From: Thermoanaerobaculia bacterium
GTDB lineage: Bacteria; Acidobacteriota; Thermoanaerobaculia; Multivoradales; Multivoraceae
Assembly: GCA_022823665.1 (NCBI GenBank)
Contig: JAJEHN010000019.1
Coordinates: 62,001-126,000, forward strand
Reading direction: 5' to 3'
DNA length: 64,000 bases
Under the pieces are notes generated by a model. That model worked only from the letters and a program-made list of their open reading frames with translations, made no database searches and had not been told where the DNA came from. Shown piece after piece: positions 15,026-28,553 of this stretch; the stretch's first letter is position 1, and every line of letters starts with the position of its first letter. The position numbers and the translations under genes are program-made.

Positions 15026-16381
15026 ATGCCTAGTTCCGTCTGGCCGACTCTACGACGGCAGTTGCGGGCGGATCTCCCGGCCGAGGACTTTCGCACCTGG
15101 TTCCATCCCCTGAGGGTCGCGTCGGAGGACGCCGACCACCTCGTCCTGGAAGCGCCGAACCCGCGCTTCGTCGAGGCGCTCGAAGAGGGCTTCCGCCCGA
15201 TCGTCGACTGGGCGATCGCCGACCTCAAGGGCCCGACGTACCAGGTCCTGTTCAAGAGCGGCGAAACGCGGACCAGGGGCGAAACGCCGGGACGATCGTC
15301 GGCTGCGAAGTCCATCGCGAACCGGGAGCCGGCGACTCGCCCCGACCTGGAAGGGGCGCCAAGCAGTTCGCTCAACCCCCAGTACCGGTTCGACTCGTTC
15401 GTCGTCGGCAACTCGAACCGCTTCGCCAGCGCGGCCTCCCAGGCCGTCGCCGAGAAGCCCGGCATCGCGTACAACCCGCTCTTCCTCTACGGCGGAGTGG
15501 GCCTGGGCAAGACCCATCTCCTGCACGCGATCGGAAACCGCCTCAAGCGGGCGGCGCCCGGTACGAGAGTCGTGTACCTCGCCGCCGAGGACTTCGTGAA
15601 CGACCTGATCACCTCGATCCGGTTCGAGCGCATGCCCGCCTTCCGCGAGCGCTACCGGACGATCGATGTCCTGCTGGTGGACGACATCCAGTTCCTGGCC
15701 AAGAAGGAGCGCTCTCAGGAGGAGTTCTTCCACACGTTCAACGTGCTCTACACCCGCCAGAAGCAGATCATCGTGACCTCGGACGCCCAGCCGCGCGACA
15801 TGGCGGACATCGAAGAGCGCCTGCGAAGCCGCTTCGGCTCGGGTCTTCTCGCCGACATCCAGCCGCCCGACCTGGAGACCAAGGTCGCCATTCTCCAGCG
15901 CAAGGCCCGGCAACTCCAGGGCCTGGACCTGGATACCGACGTCGCCATGTTCATCGCGCGGCAGGTGCATTCGAACGTGCGCGAGCTCGAAGGCCTGCTC
16001 AACCGGGTCACCGCCTTCGCCTCGCTGTCGGGTGTGCCCCTCGATCTCGAGTTCGCCAAGGAAGCGCTGCGCGACGTGCTGCCGGAACAGGATCGTCCCG
16101 TGTCCTCGGCGCAGATCATCAAGATGGTGGCCCACCACTACGGCCTCAAGGTCCGCGAGATCAAGAGCAAGAGCAACTCCCGGCAGATCACCTATCCCCG
16201 CCAGATCGCGATGTACCTCTGCAAGCGCCTGACCGAGATGTCCTACCCGGAGATCGGCAGGGTCTTCAACGGCAAGCATCACTCGACCGTCATGTACTCC
16301 GTCGAGCAGATCGAGCGCCGACGCGCCGACGACGAGCGCCTGGCCGCTCAACTGGAGCGCTTCACCCGTCAACTCGGCTGA
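15026..16381 (+). CDS. dnaA: Chromosomal replication initiator protein DnaA
   Basis: A 451-residue DnaA. Domain I opens WPTLRRQLRADLPAEDFRTWF. A short poorly conserved linker runs to about 110. The AAA+ domain has Walker A GGVGLGKTHLLHAI (about 156-169), Walker B VDDIQFLAKKERSQEEFF, and sensor RLRSRFGSGL. Domain IV ends with the DnaA signature helix-turn-helix and GKHHSTVMYSVEQIE. ATG at 15026 is preferred over one 15 bases earlier because AGAGGGAG sits just before it. Domain II is short. dnaN follows after 357 bases. Firm identification. Confidence 0.98.
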   Translation: MPSSVWPTLRRQLRADLPAEDFRTWFHPLRVASEDADHLVLEAPNPRFVEALEEGFRPIVDWAIADLKGPTYQVLFKSGETRTRGETPGRSSAAKSIANREPATRPDLEGAPSSSLNPQYRFDSFVVGNSNRFASAASQAVAEKPGIAYNPLFLYGGVGLGKTHLLHAIGNRLKRAAPGTRVVYLAAEDFVNDLITSIRFERMPAFRERYRTIDVLLVDDIQFLAKKERSQEEFFHTFNVLYTRQKQIIVTSDAQPRDMADIEERLRSRFGSGLLADIQPPDLETKVAILQRKARQLQGLDLDTDVAMFIARQVHSNVRELEGLLNRVTAFASLSGVPLDLEFAKEALRDVLPEQDRPVSSAQIIKMVAHHYGLKVREIKSKSNSRQITYPRQIAMYLCKRLTEMSYPEIGRVFNGKHHSTVMYSVEQIERRRADDERLAAQLERFTRQLG

Positions 16382-16738
16382 GCGAGAGCCGCTGCCGTCT
16401 CGCCAGGGACGACCTCCGCGCAACCTATCGAATGAACATCCTGCGGAATCGCGGCGGATCGGGCACCAGCGGATCTGCGCACCGGCAGCGGATTGTCAGG
16501 GCACCGGTTCCGGTTGTCCTGCGGCCGTACTGCGGAGAGAATCCGCGCTCCGCACGGCCCGGCGGCCGAAGTCCGCAGAATGCACAATCGCTCCGCTGCC
16601 GACTCCGCTCCTTACAGGCCTTCGCGGTAACAACCTAACCCACTGATTATAAATGATTTACAAGGTTCCTCCACGACCAGGGCCGGTGCCTTCTACGGCT
16701 ACTTTCCTGGTGTATATTTCTTCCCGAGGAGAAGACAG
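16382..16738. other. dnaA-dnaN intergenic region, candidate unwinding element
   Basis: This 357-bp gap has no supported gene. Its notable feature is the stretch around 16645-16663 (GATTATAAATGATTTAC), the most AT-rich patch in this GC-rich neighbourhood and thus a candidate DNA unwinding element. Several CGGA/CGCAGA-type short repeats occur, but I could not find good DnaA boxes. A promoter-like TATATT for dnaN is at 16713-16718. Confidence 0.4.
16713..16718 (+). promoter_or_regulatory. Candidate -10 (TATATT) of dnaN
   Basis: TATATT stands 20 bases before the dnaN ATG, with GAGGAGAAG as ribosome-binding site in between. No convincing -35 is seen at 17 bases (CTTCTA). A short-leader dnaN transcript is plausible. 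Confidence 0.4.
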
Positions 16739-17851
16739 ATGAAGACCCGAGTCGAACGACGAGAACTACTGACCGAGCTCGTGGCGATGCGCGGCATCGT
16801 CGAGAGCAGGTCGACGATTCCGGTTCTCTCCCATCTTCTCCTGACGGTCCGCGACGATCGCCTGGAACTGGCGGCGACCGATCTGGACGTTTCCCTGACT
16901 TCCTGGTGCAGCGCGGAGGAAGGAAGCTGCGAGCCTGGCGCCACCGCGGTGCAGGCCCGGAAGTTCCTCGAGATCGTTCGGGCCCTGGCCGACGGTCCCG
17001 TCGAGCTGTCGACCGGCGAATCCAACTCGCTTCATATCGACGCCGGGTCTTCGAAGTTCCGGATCAACGGTCTCTCGGCCGAGGACTTCCCGACGCTCAC
17101 CACGGTCGACCAGGACTCGTCGTCCTCGTCGTTCGAGGCGCCTTTCCCCGAGGTCAAGCGGATGATCGGCAAGATCATCTTCGCCGTCTCGGCGGAAGAG
17201 TCCCGCTTCCAGTTGAACGGAGCCCTGCTCAAGCTGAAGGACGGCAAGGTCGAGATGGTCGCGACCGACGGCCACCGGCTTGCCCTGATCGAGGCCGAGA
17301 TGGCGGGCGTAGCGGAAGCGGACGGCGTTCTCGCGCCGCGCAAGGCGCTGCTCGAGTTGATGCGCTTCGACAGCGACGAGACGATCCGTTTCCGTCGCGG
17401 CGAGCACCATCTCGGCTTCGTCATCGGGCGTCGCGAGCTCACGTGCCGCATTCTCGAGGGTACGTTCCCGGACTACGAGAAGGTGATCTCCACGGAGAAC
17501 GACCGCAAGGCGACGTTCGATCGCGGCGCGCTCTCCGAGGTGGTGCATCGGGTCGCCCTGCTGACGGGTGACCGCGCCCCCATGGTCAGGCTCGGTTTCG
17601 AGGAGCAGTCGCTGCGTGTGTCGTCCTCGAACCCGGATCTGGGGGAGGCGGAGGAGAGCCTGGCCTGCGACTACGAGGCCGAGAAACTGGACATCGGCTT
17701 GAACCCCGTCTATGTGCGGGATTTCCTGTCCGCGGTCGACACCGAGCAGGTGGAATTCGCGCTCAAGGACGAGAACAGCCAGTGCCTCGGAGAGCCCGTT
17801 GGGGGGCCTGATTTCCGCTACTTGTGCGTGATCATGCCGATGCGGATCTGA
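16739..17851 (+). CDS. dnaN: DNA polymerase III beta subunit (sliding clamp)
   Basis: A 370-residue beta clamp, the ring that holds replicative polymerase on DNA. The three repeated clamp folds are recognisable: STIPVLSHLLLTV and LELAATDLDVSL in the first, ESRFQLNGALLKL...MVATDGHRLALIE in the second, and the C-terminal NPVYVRDFLSAVDTEQVEFAL...PVGGPDFRYLCVIMPMRI. The ending PMRI is typical for the family. GAGGAGAAG a few bases before the ATG is a good ribosome-binding site. The next gene is gyrB after 108 bases. recF, which usually follows dnaN, is absent. Confidence 0.98.
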   Translation: MKTRVERRELLTELVAMRGIVESRSTIPVLSHLLLTVRDDRLELAATDLDVSLTSWCSAEEGSCEPGATAVQARKFLEIVRALADGPVELSTGESNSLHIDAGSSKFRINGLSAEDFPTLTTVDQDSSSSSFEAPFPEVKRMIGKIIFAVSAEESRFQLNGALLKLKDGKVEMVATDGHRLALIEAEMAGVAEADGVLAPRKALLELMRFDSDETIRFRRGEHHLGFVIGRRELTCRILEGTFPDYEKVISTENDRKATFDRGALSEVVHRVALLTGDRAPMVRLGFEEQSLRVSSSNPDLGEAEESLACDYEAEKLDIGLNPVYVRDFLSAVDTEQVEFALKDENSQCLGEPVGGPDFRYLCVIMPMRI

Positions 17852-17908
17852 GCATCTTTGGTCGGCCAGCTAAGTCTCCTGTTTTCAGATAGTTGCGATC
17901 GGGCCTGA

Positions 17909-20437
<2,529 letters not shown>

Positions 20438-20447
20438 CCCACTGACC

Positions 20448-23012
<2,565 letters not shown>

Positions 23013-23038
23013 CAGCGAGCAGGGTGGGGAGCGCCACG

Positions 23039-23695
23039 ATGAAGTTCTTTCTGGATACAGCGGACACAGGCGAGATCGAGACCGGCCTCGAATGGGGCAT
23101 GGTCGACGGCGTCACCACGAACCCGAGCCTGATCGCCAAGCAGGGCAAGCGGTACCTGCCGACCGTCAAGGAGATCGCGGAGCTGGTGCCGGGCCCCGTC
23201 AGCGGCGAAGTGCTGGCGACGGACCTCGACGGCATGCTCGAACAGGGCCGGCGGCTCGCCGGCCTGGCCGACAACGTCGTCGTCAAGGTGCCGCTCGGGC
23301 CGCCGGGGCTGACCGCCGTGCGGCGCCTGGCGGAGGAAGGGATCCGGTGCAACGTGACCCTCTGCTTCTCGCCGTCGCAGGCGCTGCTGGCGGCGAAGGC
23401 GGGCGCCGCCTACATCTCGCCTTTCGTCGGCCGCCTCGACGACATCGCCCAGGACGGCATGGACCTGATCCGGCAGGTCGTCTCGATCTACTCGCAGTAC
23501 GACTTCGAGACCGAGGTCCTGGTCGCTTCGGTGCGCCATCCGGTCCACGTCGTCGTGTCGGCCGAGATGGGCGCCGACGTGGCGACCCTTCCCTTCAAGA
23601 CGCTGAGCCAGCTCTACCGTCATCCGCTGACCGACATCGGGCTGGAGAGCTTCCTCTCCGACTGGCGGGCCACGGGCAAGAGCTTCGATGACTGA
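23039..23695 (+). CDS. Transaldolase (TalC/fructose-6-phosphate aldolase family)
   Basis: A 218-residue short transaldolase. It begins [20 protein letters not shown], has [14 protein letters not shown], the Schiff-base Lys in NVVVKVPLG (about residue 84), [20 protein letters not shown] and [11 protein letters not shown]. This subfamily catalyses dihydroxyacetone transfer between sugar phosphates in the non-oxidative pentose phosphate pathway; the related fructose-6-phosphate aldolase is hard to separate by eye. GGGGAG before the ATG is the ribosome-binding site. It lies 26 bases after gyrA and 18 bases before the peptidase gene, so it may be read through from gyrBA. Confidence 0.93.
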   Translation: MKFFLDTADTGEIETGLEWGMVDGVTTNPSLIAKQGKRYLPTVKEIAELVPGPVSGEVLATDLDGMLEQGRRLAGLADNVVVKVPLGPPGLTAVRRLAEEGIRCNVTLCFSPSQALLAAKAGAAYISPFVGRLDDIAQDGMDLIRQVVSIYSQYDFETEVLVASVRHPVHVVVSAEMGADVATLPFKTLSQLYRHPLTDIGLESFLSDWRATGKSFDD

Positions 23696-23713
23696 CGGCG
23701 GCGGGCTGGTCCG

Positions 23714-25111
23714 ATGAGCGTCGACGCCGTTCTTGAGCGGGTGGACCGCGAAACCGGCGCCAGCCTGGATCAGTTGAAGGAGTACCTGCGGATCCCGTCC
23801 GTCTCGACCGATCCGGAGTTCGCCGGCGACGTGCGCCGCTGCGCCGGCTTCGTCAGGGAGCGCCTCGAGGCCGCGGGGCTGGCGGCGGAGATCATCGAAA
23901 CCGCGGGCCATCCGCTCGTGTACGGCGAGTGGCTCGGCGCTCCCCGCCGCCCGACCGTCCTCTTCTACGGCCACTACGACGTGCAGCCGGTCGACCCGTT
24001 GGACGAGTGGCGGAACGACCCGTTCGAGCCGACGATCGAGACCGGCGAACGCGGCCAGCGGATCGTCGCCCGCGGCGCCACCGACGACAAGGGGCAGTCC
24101 TTCACCCACATCAAGGCGGTGGAGGCGATCATGGCCGAAACCGGCGCCCTGCCGGTCAACGTCAAGTTCCTCATCGAGGGCGAGGAGGAGTGCGGCGGCG
24201 AGGCGATCGAGGCCTACGTCCGGAGCCCGGCAGCGGAGCGCCTGGGCTGCGACCTGGCGCTGGTTTCCGACACCTCCATGTACGGGCCGGGCCAGCCTTC
24301 CGTGCTCTACGGCCTGAAGGGCCTGCTCTACACCGAGGTCCGGGTGCGCGGCGCGGGCCGGGACCTGCATTCGGGCACTTTCGGCGGCGCCGTGGCGAAC
24401 CCGCTGAACGTCCTCGGCACCATGCTGGCGGCGCTCCGCGACCCGCGGGACGGCCGGATCCTCGTTCCCGGCTTCTACGACGACGTGCGGCCGCTGGGCG
24501 CGGAAGAACGGGCGGCGTTCGCGGCGCTGCCGTTCGACGAGGCGAAGTACGGCGACGAGATCGGCGCGTCCGCGTTGTGGGGCGAGGCCGGCTACACGAC
24601 CCTGGAACGGGTGTGGGCGAGGCCCACCTGCGACGTGAACGGGCTGTGGGGCGGCTACCAGGGCCCCGGCGCCAAGACGGTGATCGCGAACCGGGCCGGA
24701 GCCAAGGTCTCGATGCGGCTCGTGCCGGACCAGGACCCGCAGAGACTCTTCCGTTCCTTCGCGGACTACATGCGCTCCCTGGCGCCGCCGGGCATCGAAG
24801 TCGAGGTCGAGAACCTGAACGGAGCGCCACCGGTGCTCGTCGACCTCGACGGCCCGCTCGTCGACGCGGCGCTCGAGGGCGTGCGCGAGGCCTGGGGCCG
24901 CGAGCCGGTCCGGGTCCGCGAAGGCGGCTCGATTCCCATCGTCTCCACCCTGTCCGAGGTGCTGGGCGCGCCCGTGCTGCTGATCGGCTTCGGCCTGTCG
25001 GACGACCGGCTGCACGCCCCGAACGAGAAGATGGATCTCGCCAACTTCTACCAGGGCATTCGCACCGTGGTCCGCGTGCTCGACCGCCTCGGAGGCTGCG
25101 CCGCCGCCTGA
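23714..25111 (+). CDS. M20 family metallopeptidase (dipeptidase-like)
   Basis: A 465-residue di-zinc peptidase of the M20/ArgE/DapE/CNDP group. Metal and catalytic residues are visible: GHYDVQP (His and catalytic Asp), GATDDKGQ (bridging Asp), EGEEECGG (general-base Glu pair), ALVSDTSM (Asp ligand) and the C-terminal DDRLHAPNEKMD (His ligand). A lid/dimerisation domain (about 200-330) with GLKGLLYTEVRVRGAGRDLHSG fits the carnosinase-like branch that trims dipeptides. The substrate is not determined. It lies between transaldolase and the CYTH gene, six bases from the latter. No signal peptide is seen, so it is cytoplasmic. Confidence 0.9.
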   Translation: MSVDAVLERVDRETGASLDQLKEYLRIPSVSTDPEFAGDVRRCAGFVRERLEAAGLAAEIIETAGHPLVYGEWLGAPRRPTVLFYGHYDVQPVDPLDEWRNDPFEPTIETGERGQRIVARGATDDKGQSFTHIKAVEAIMAETGALPVNVKFLIEGEEECGGEAIEAYVRSPAAERLGCDLALVSDTSMYGPGQPSVLYGLKGLLYTEVRVRGAGRDLHSGTFGGAVANPLNVLGTMLAALRDPRDGRILVPGFYDDVRPLGAEERAAFAALPFDEAKYGDEIGASALWGEAGYTTLERVWARPTCDVNGLWGGYQGPGAKTVIANRAGAKVSMRLVPDQDPQRLFRSFADYMRSLAPPGIEVEVENLNGAPPVLVDLDGPLVDAALEGVREAWGREPVRVREGGSIPIVSTLSEVLGAPVLLIGFGLSDDRLHAPNEKMDLANFYQGIRTVVRVLDRLGGCAAA

Positions 25112-25117
25112 CCGCCT

Positions 25118-25783
25118 GTGGCTGCCGGGCGCGAGCGTGAGATCAAGGTCGCGGTCGCCGACCTGGACCGGCTCCGGGACCGGGTCCGCGCCGCCGGCGG
25201 CAAGCTCGAACGAGCTGCCGCCATGGAGTCGAACTGGGTCTTCGACCGTCGCGCCGCCGCGCCTTCCGAGCGGCTGCGGGCCCGCCGCGAGTTGCTGCGT
25301 CTCCGCACGGACGGCGGCGGCGGCAGGCTGACCTTCAAGTCCGCTCCCGAGATGCGGGGCGGCGTCAAGGAGAGGGCGGAACACGAGTTCGCCGTCGACG
25401 ACCCGGCGGCTGCGCGCCTGTTCCTCGAGTCGCTCGGCTTCGAGGTCACGGCGCGTTACGAGAAGGTCCGCGAGCGCTGGCTGCTTCTCGGCTGCGAGGT
25501 CGCCCTCGACCGGACGCCGATCGGCGACTTCGTGGAGGTCGAGCAGGTCGACCCGGACCTGCCCGCCGGCGGGATCGAACGCGTTTGCCGGCGTTGCGGC
25601 ATCGATCCGGAACGGGCCGATCCGCGGGACTATCTGGCGATCTACCGCGATCACCGCGCGCGGCACGAGGGCTTGCCCCGGGACATGGTGTTTGAGGAAG
25701 GTCGGCCTTCGGCCGGCGCCTCGAAGCCGCCTTCGGCGGCGGCGGGTCAGAAGACCCGCGCACCCAGCGGAGGCTCGCAGTGA
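25118..25783 (+). CDS. CYTH domain protein (class IV adenylate cyclase/ThTPase fold)
   Basis: A 221-residue protein with a CYTH tunnel fold. The defining ExExK is E6, E8 and K10 (REREIKVAV). Basic residues line later strands (LRARRELLRLRTD, RLTFKSA, ARYEKVRERW), and a final D-FVEVEQV strand carries acidic metal ligands. CYTH enzymes act on triphosphates (ATP to cAMP, thiamine triphosphate, inorganic triphosphate); which one applies here is unknown. The start is GTG at 25118. The last 29 or so residues (from EEGRPSAGASKP) are encoded by a triple-hairpin repeat, so the natural protein probably ended near residue 192. It overlaps the nucleotidyltransferase gene by four bases. Confidence 0.82.
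   Translation: MAAGREREIKVAVADLDRLRDRVRAAGGKLERAAAMESNWVFDRRAAAPSERLRARRELLRLRTDGGGGRLTFKSAPEMRGGVKERAEHEFAVDDPAAARLFLESLGFEVTARYEKVRERWLLLGCEVALDRTPIGDFVEVEQVDPDLPAGGIERVCRRCGIDPERADPRDYLAIYRDHRARHEGLPRDMVFEEGRPSAGASKPPSAAAGQKTRAPSGGSQ
25697..25767 (+). repeat. Triple-hairpin repeat, copy 2, inside a coding region
   Basis: 71 bases with three hairpins in a row: GTCGGCC/GGCCGGC, GCCGCC/GGCGGC and GGGTC-AGAA-GACCC, ending GCGCACCCAG. It is nearly identical to the copy at 26820-26889. It is read in frame as the C-terminal tail of the CYTH protein. Confidence 0.85.
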
Positions 25784-26814
25784 GAGGCGCGAGCCGGCGG
25801 GTGCGGGCGCTCGTGCTCTGCGCCGGCCGGGGAGAACGGCTGCGGCCGTTGACCGCTGCCGTGCCCAAGCCACTGCTGCCGGTGGCCGGCCGCGCCGTCG
25901 CGTTGCGGACGATCGACCTCCTTCACCGCGCCGGCTGCGAGACGGCGGTGAACCTGTTTCATCTCGGCGACGCGGTGCGGCGCGGGCTCGAGAGCGAGGC
26001 CGGCGGCCGAGGGATCGAACTCCACTTCGAGGTCGAACCGGAGCTGCTCGGCACCCTCGGCGCCGTGGTCAACCTGCGGGACTTCCTCACCGATGCCGAC
26101 GACATCGTGCTGGTCAACGGCGACTCGCTCTGCCGCTGGCCGATCCGCGAGGCGCTCGACCGCCACCGCCGCAGCGGCGCCGACGTCACCCTCCAGGTCG
26201 GCTGGAACGACCGCGTCGGCGGCGGCGTGGAGGTCGATTCCCGAGGCCTGGTGGTCGGGCTGCGTGACCTTCGGGTCGGCCCGGTCCGCGGCCGGAAACG
26301 GACGTTCCAGGGCTTCCACGTGCTCTCCCGCCGGGTCGTCGAGCAGATCCCGCCTCGCCCGTCGTCGAACGACATCGTCGAGGGTCTCTACCAGCCGCTC
26401 CTCCATTCCGGTGCCCGGATTGTCGGCTTCCGCTGCCGCCGCCCCTGGCACGACCTGGGAACCCCCCGCCGCTACCTCGAAGGCGCCCTGGACTGGGGCC
26501 GCACCGCCGGTAGCCGCAAACGCCGCCGCCGCTTCATCGCCTCCGGGGTCTCGGTAGCCGCCGGCGCCACCGTCGAGCACAGCGTCCTCGAGACGGGCAG
26601 CCACATCGGCGAAGACGCCATCGTCGAACGGAGCCTCGTACTACCCGGCGCCCGGATCGGCTCGGGTGCCCAGCTCCGGGACGCCATCGTCGCCCCGGGA
26701 GTCCGGATCCCCGAACACGCCCGGATCGACTCCGAACTCGTTAGCCCGATCGACTCGGGTTTCTCCCCGGACAGTCAGGAACGGAACGGGCTGGTCTGCA
26801 CGCCGCTTGAGTGA
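25780..26814 (+). CDS. Sugar-phosphate nucleotidyltransferase with hexapeptide domain
   Basis: A 344-residue enzyme of the GT-A nucleotidyltransferase family. The activator/nucleotide loop ALVLCAGRGERLRPLT (about 9-24) with PKPLLPVAG is followed by the metal-binding VLVNGDSL. After the catalytic domain (to about 235) come isoleucine- and glycine-rich left-handed beta-helix repeats (GSHIGEDAIVERSLVLPGARIGSG). This arrangement is that of mannose-1-phosphate guanylyltransferase or glucose-1-phosphate thymidylyl/uridylyltransferase-like proteins. The sugar and nucleotide cannot be fixed. GTG start overlaps the CYTH stop (GTGA). It may supply activated sugar for the envelope genes elsewhere in the window. 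Confidence 0.85.
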   Translation: MRGASRRVRALVLCAGRGERLRPLTAAVPKPLLPVAGRAVALRTIDLLHRAGCETAVNLFHLGDAVRRGLESEAGGRGIELHFEVEPELLGTLGAVVNLRDFLTDADDIVLVNGDSLCRWPIREALDRHRRSGADVTLQVGWNDRVGGGVEVDSRGLVVGLRDLRVGPVRGRKRTFQGFHVLSRRVVEQIPPRPSSNDIVEGLYQPLLHSGARIVGFRCRRPWHDLGTPRRYLEGALDWGRTAGSRKRRRRFIASGVSVAAGATVEHSVLETGSHIGEDAIVERSLVLPGARIGSGAQLRDAIVAPGVRIPEHARIDSELVSPIDSGFSPDSQERNGLVCTPLE

Positions 26815-26819
26815 GCAGA

Positions 26820-26889
26820 AAGGTCGGCCTTCGGCCGGCGATTCGAAGCCGCCTCCGGCGGCGGCGGGTCAGAGGACCCGCGCACCCAG
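26820..26889 (+). repeat. Triple-hairpin repeat, copy 3
   Basis: 70 bases nearly identical to copy 2, with the same three hairpins and GCGCACCCAG end. It starts six bases after the stop of the nucleotidyltransferase gene. Compensating changes (for example CCTCCGG for CCTTCGG) are limited to loops. Confidence 0.85.
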
Positions 26890-26987
26890 CAGAGCCACCT
26901 TCGCCGCACTCAGTGTGAAACGCCCAACGGCTACCTCTGGACCGCTGAGTCGCGACATTCCGTCGTGCCACCTGGCGACACCTTCCA

Positions 26988-27162
26988 GTCAGCGGCGGCT
27001 CCCGGGGAGGGTCCCAGCGGGCTGGAGACAAGCGACTGCCGTAGAGCTCTCCCCTACCGACGCCCTCCCGGAGCGCAGGCGACCGAAGCGAACCCCTGAC
27101 CCCGCATCCACCAAGAGGGGGTGAGCGTCCGCTGGGACCCTCCCCCCGGAGCCGCCGCTGAC
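26988..27162 (+). repeat. Palindromic element E4 (175 bp)
   Basis: Arms at 26988-27020 and 27129-27162 are inverted repeats with one small length difference. The private middle is GCGGCGGCTCC. The core (27021-27128, 108 bases) begins GCTGGAGACAAGCGACTGCC and ends GGTGAGCGT, close to E1. It separates the convergent nucleotidyltransferase and thrC genes. Confidence 0.85.
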
Positions 27163-27223
27163 GGGTGCCACGCCTCCGCCGGCCGCGCCTCCGCCTTCCG
27201 CCTCCGCCTCCGCCGGCCGCGCC

Positions 27224-28552
27224 TCAACCGCCGCGCAACAGCACGTCGCGCAGGGCCGGGTACTCGGCCGGGATCTCGATGATGCGTTCGGGGAGGTGGG
27301 CGGTGCGCTCGAGGGCGGGCGGCACGGGCGGGTCGATGCCGACGGCGGCCTGGACGGTTTCGGCGAACTTGGCGGGGTGGGCGGTGGCGAGGACGATGCC
27401 GGTGCCGCCGCCCTGGGCTTCGAGTTCCGCCTTGAGGCCCAGGTAGCCGACGGCGGTGTGGGGGTCGAGCAGGTAGCCGGTGCGGTCGTGGACGTCGCGC
27501 ATGGCGCGGCGGGTGGTGTCGTCGTCGAAGGCGCGGCCCGCCAGGTCGCGGCGGATGCGATCGAGCGGTTCGCCGGCGCTGGAGTAGAGGTGGACGATGC
27601 GGGCGAAGTTGCTCGGATTGCCGACGTCCATCGCGTTCGAGATCGTGGCGACCGAACCGCGCGGCAGGTAGTCGCCGCTCCGGAGGTAGGCGGGCACCAC
27701 GTCATTCGCGTTCGTCGCCGCGACGAAACGGGAAACGGGCAGGCCGATGCGCTTGGCGATCAGGCCGGCGGTCAGGTTGCCGAAGTTGCCGCTGGGGGTC
27801 GAGAACACGAGCGGTTCGCCGGCGTCGTCGAGCGGCGGCGAGGGGAGCTGCGCCCAGGCATGGAAGTAGTAGAAGACCTGGGGCAGCAGCCGGCCGATGT
27901 TGATCGAGTTGGCCGAGGCGAGGGGACGCTGCTCGCGCAACTCGCCGTCGGCGAAGGCCTCCCGGGCCAGGCTCTGACAGTCGTCGAAGGTGCCCTCGAC
28001 CGCGACCGCGGTCACGTTGCCGCCCAGGGTCGTGAACAGGCGCCGTTGCCCCTCGGTGACCAGGCCGTCGGGGTACAGCACGCAGACCCGGAAACCCGGG
28101 ACGCCGCTGAAGGCGTGGGCCACGGCGCTGCCGGTGTCGCCGCTGGTCGCCACGATCACGGTGGTTTCTGCGTCGCCGGCGACCGTGGCGAAGCGCGCCA
28201 TCAGGCGGGCCATGACCCGTGAGGCGACATCCTTGAAGGCGAGCGTCGGCCCGTGAAACAGCTCCAGGCAGTGGATGCCGGGCTCGATCGTCGCGAGAGG
28301 GATCGGAAAGTCGAGGGCGTCCTCGATCAGGTCGGCGAACTCCCCCCCGGGGACCGCCGAACCGAAGAGGCGGTTGCTGAGGATGGCGGCGATGCCGGTC
28401 AGCGGCAGCGACTCGAGGGTCGCGAGGTCCGCCGCGTTCAGCGGCTCCAGGCGTTCGGGAACGAACAGGCCGCCGTCGGGAGCGGGTCCCTCGAGCAGCG
28501 CCTCGCCAAGGGTGACCGGCGAGGTCCGGCCGGCCGTGCTCAGGAAGCGCAC
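27224..28552 (-). CDS. thrC: Threonine synthase
   Basis: A 442-residue PLP enzyme converting O-phosphohomoserine to threonine. Starting at GTG 28552 it reads RFLSTAGRTSPVTLGEALLEG, the family N-terminus. The Schiff-base Lys is K107 in HGPTLAFKDVASR. The phosphate-binding ATSGDTGSAVAHAF and SANSINIGRLLPQVFYY follow. A GTG 12 bases upstream (28564) would add four residues and overlap thrB; the inner one sits one base after the thrB stop and matches the family better. It is the last gene of a thrA-asd-thrB-thrC operon and converges on element E4. Confidence 0.95.
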   Translation of the reverse strand: MRFLSTAGRTSPVTLGEALLEGPAPDGGLFVPERLEPLNAADLATLESLPLTGIAAILSNRLFGSAVPGGEFADLIEDALDFPIPLATIEPGIHCLELFHGPTLAFKDVASRVMARLMARFATVAGDAETTVIVATSGDTGSAVAHAFSGVPGFRVCVLYPDGLVTEGQRRLFTTLGGNVTAVAVEGTFDDCQSLAREAFADGELREQRPLASANSINIGRLLPQVFYYFHAWAQLPSPPLDDAGEPLVFSTPSGNFGNLTAGLIAKRIGLPVSRFVAATNANDVVPAYLRSGDYLPRGSVATISNAMDVGNPSNFARIVHLYSSAGEPLDRIRRDLAGRAFDDDTTRRAMRDVHDRTGYLLDPHTAVGYLGLKAELEAQGGGTGIVLATAHPAKFAETVQAAVGIDPPVPPALERTAHLPERIIEIPAEYPALRDVLLRGG

Positions 28553-28553
28553 G

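Larger units (their letters stand above)
26815..27223. other. 409-bp gap between convergent genes, repeat-filled
   Basis: No gene is supported. It holds a triple-hairpin repeat (26820-26889), about 100 unremarkable bases, palindromic element E4 (26988-27162), and two 21-base direct repeats of CGCCTCCGCCGGCCGCGCCTC type (27171-27191 and 27205-27225, the second overlapping the thrC stop). Confidence 0.75.
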
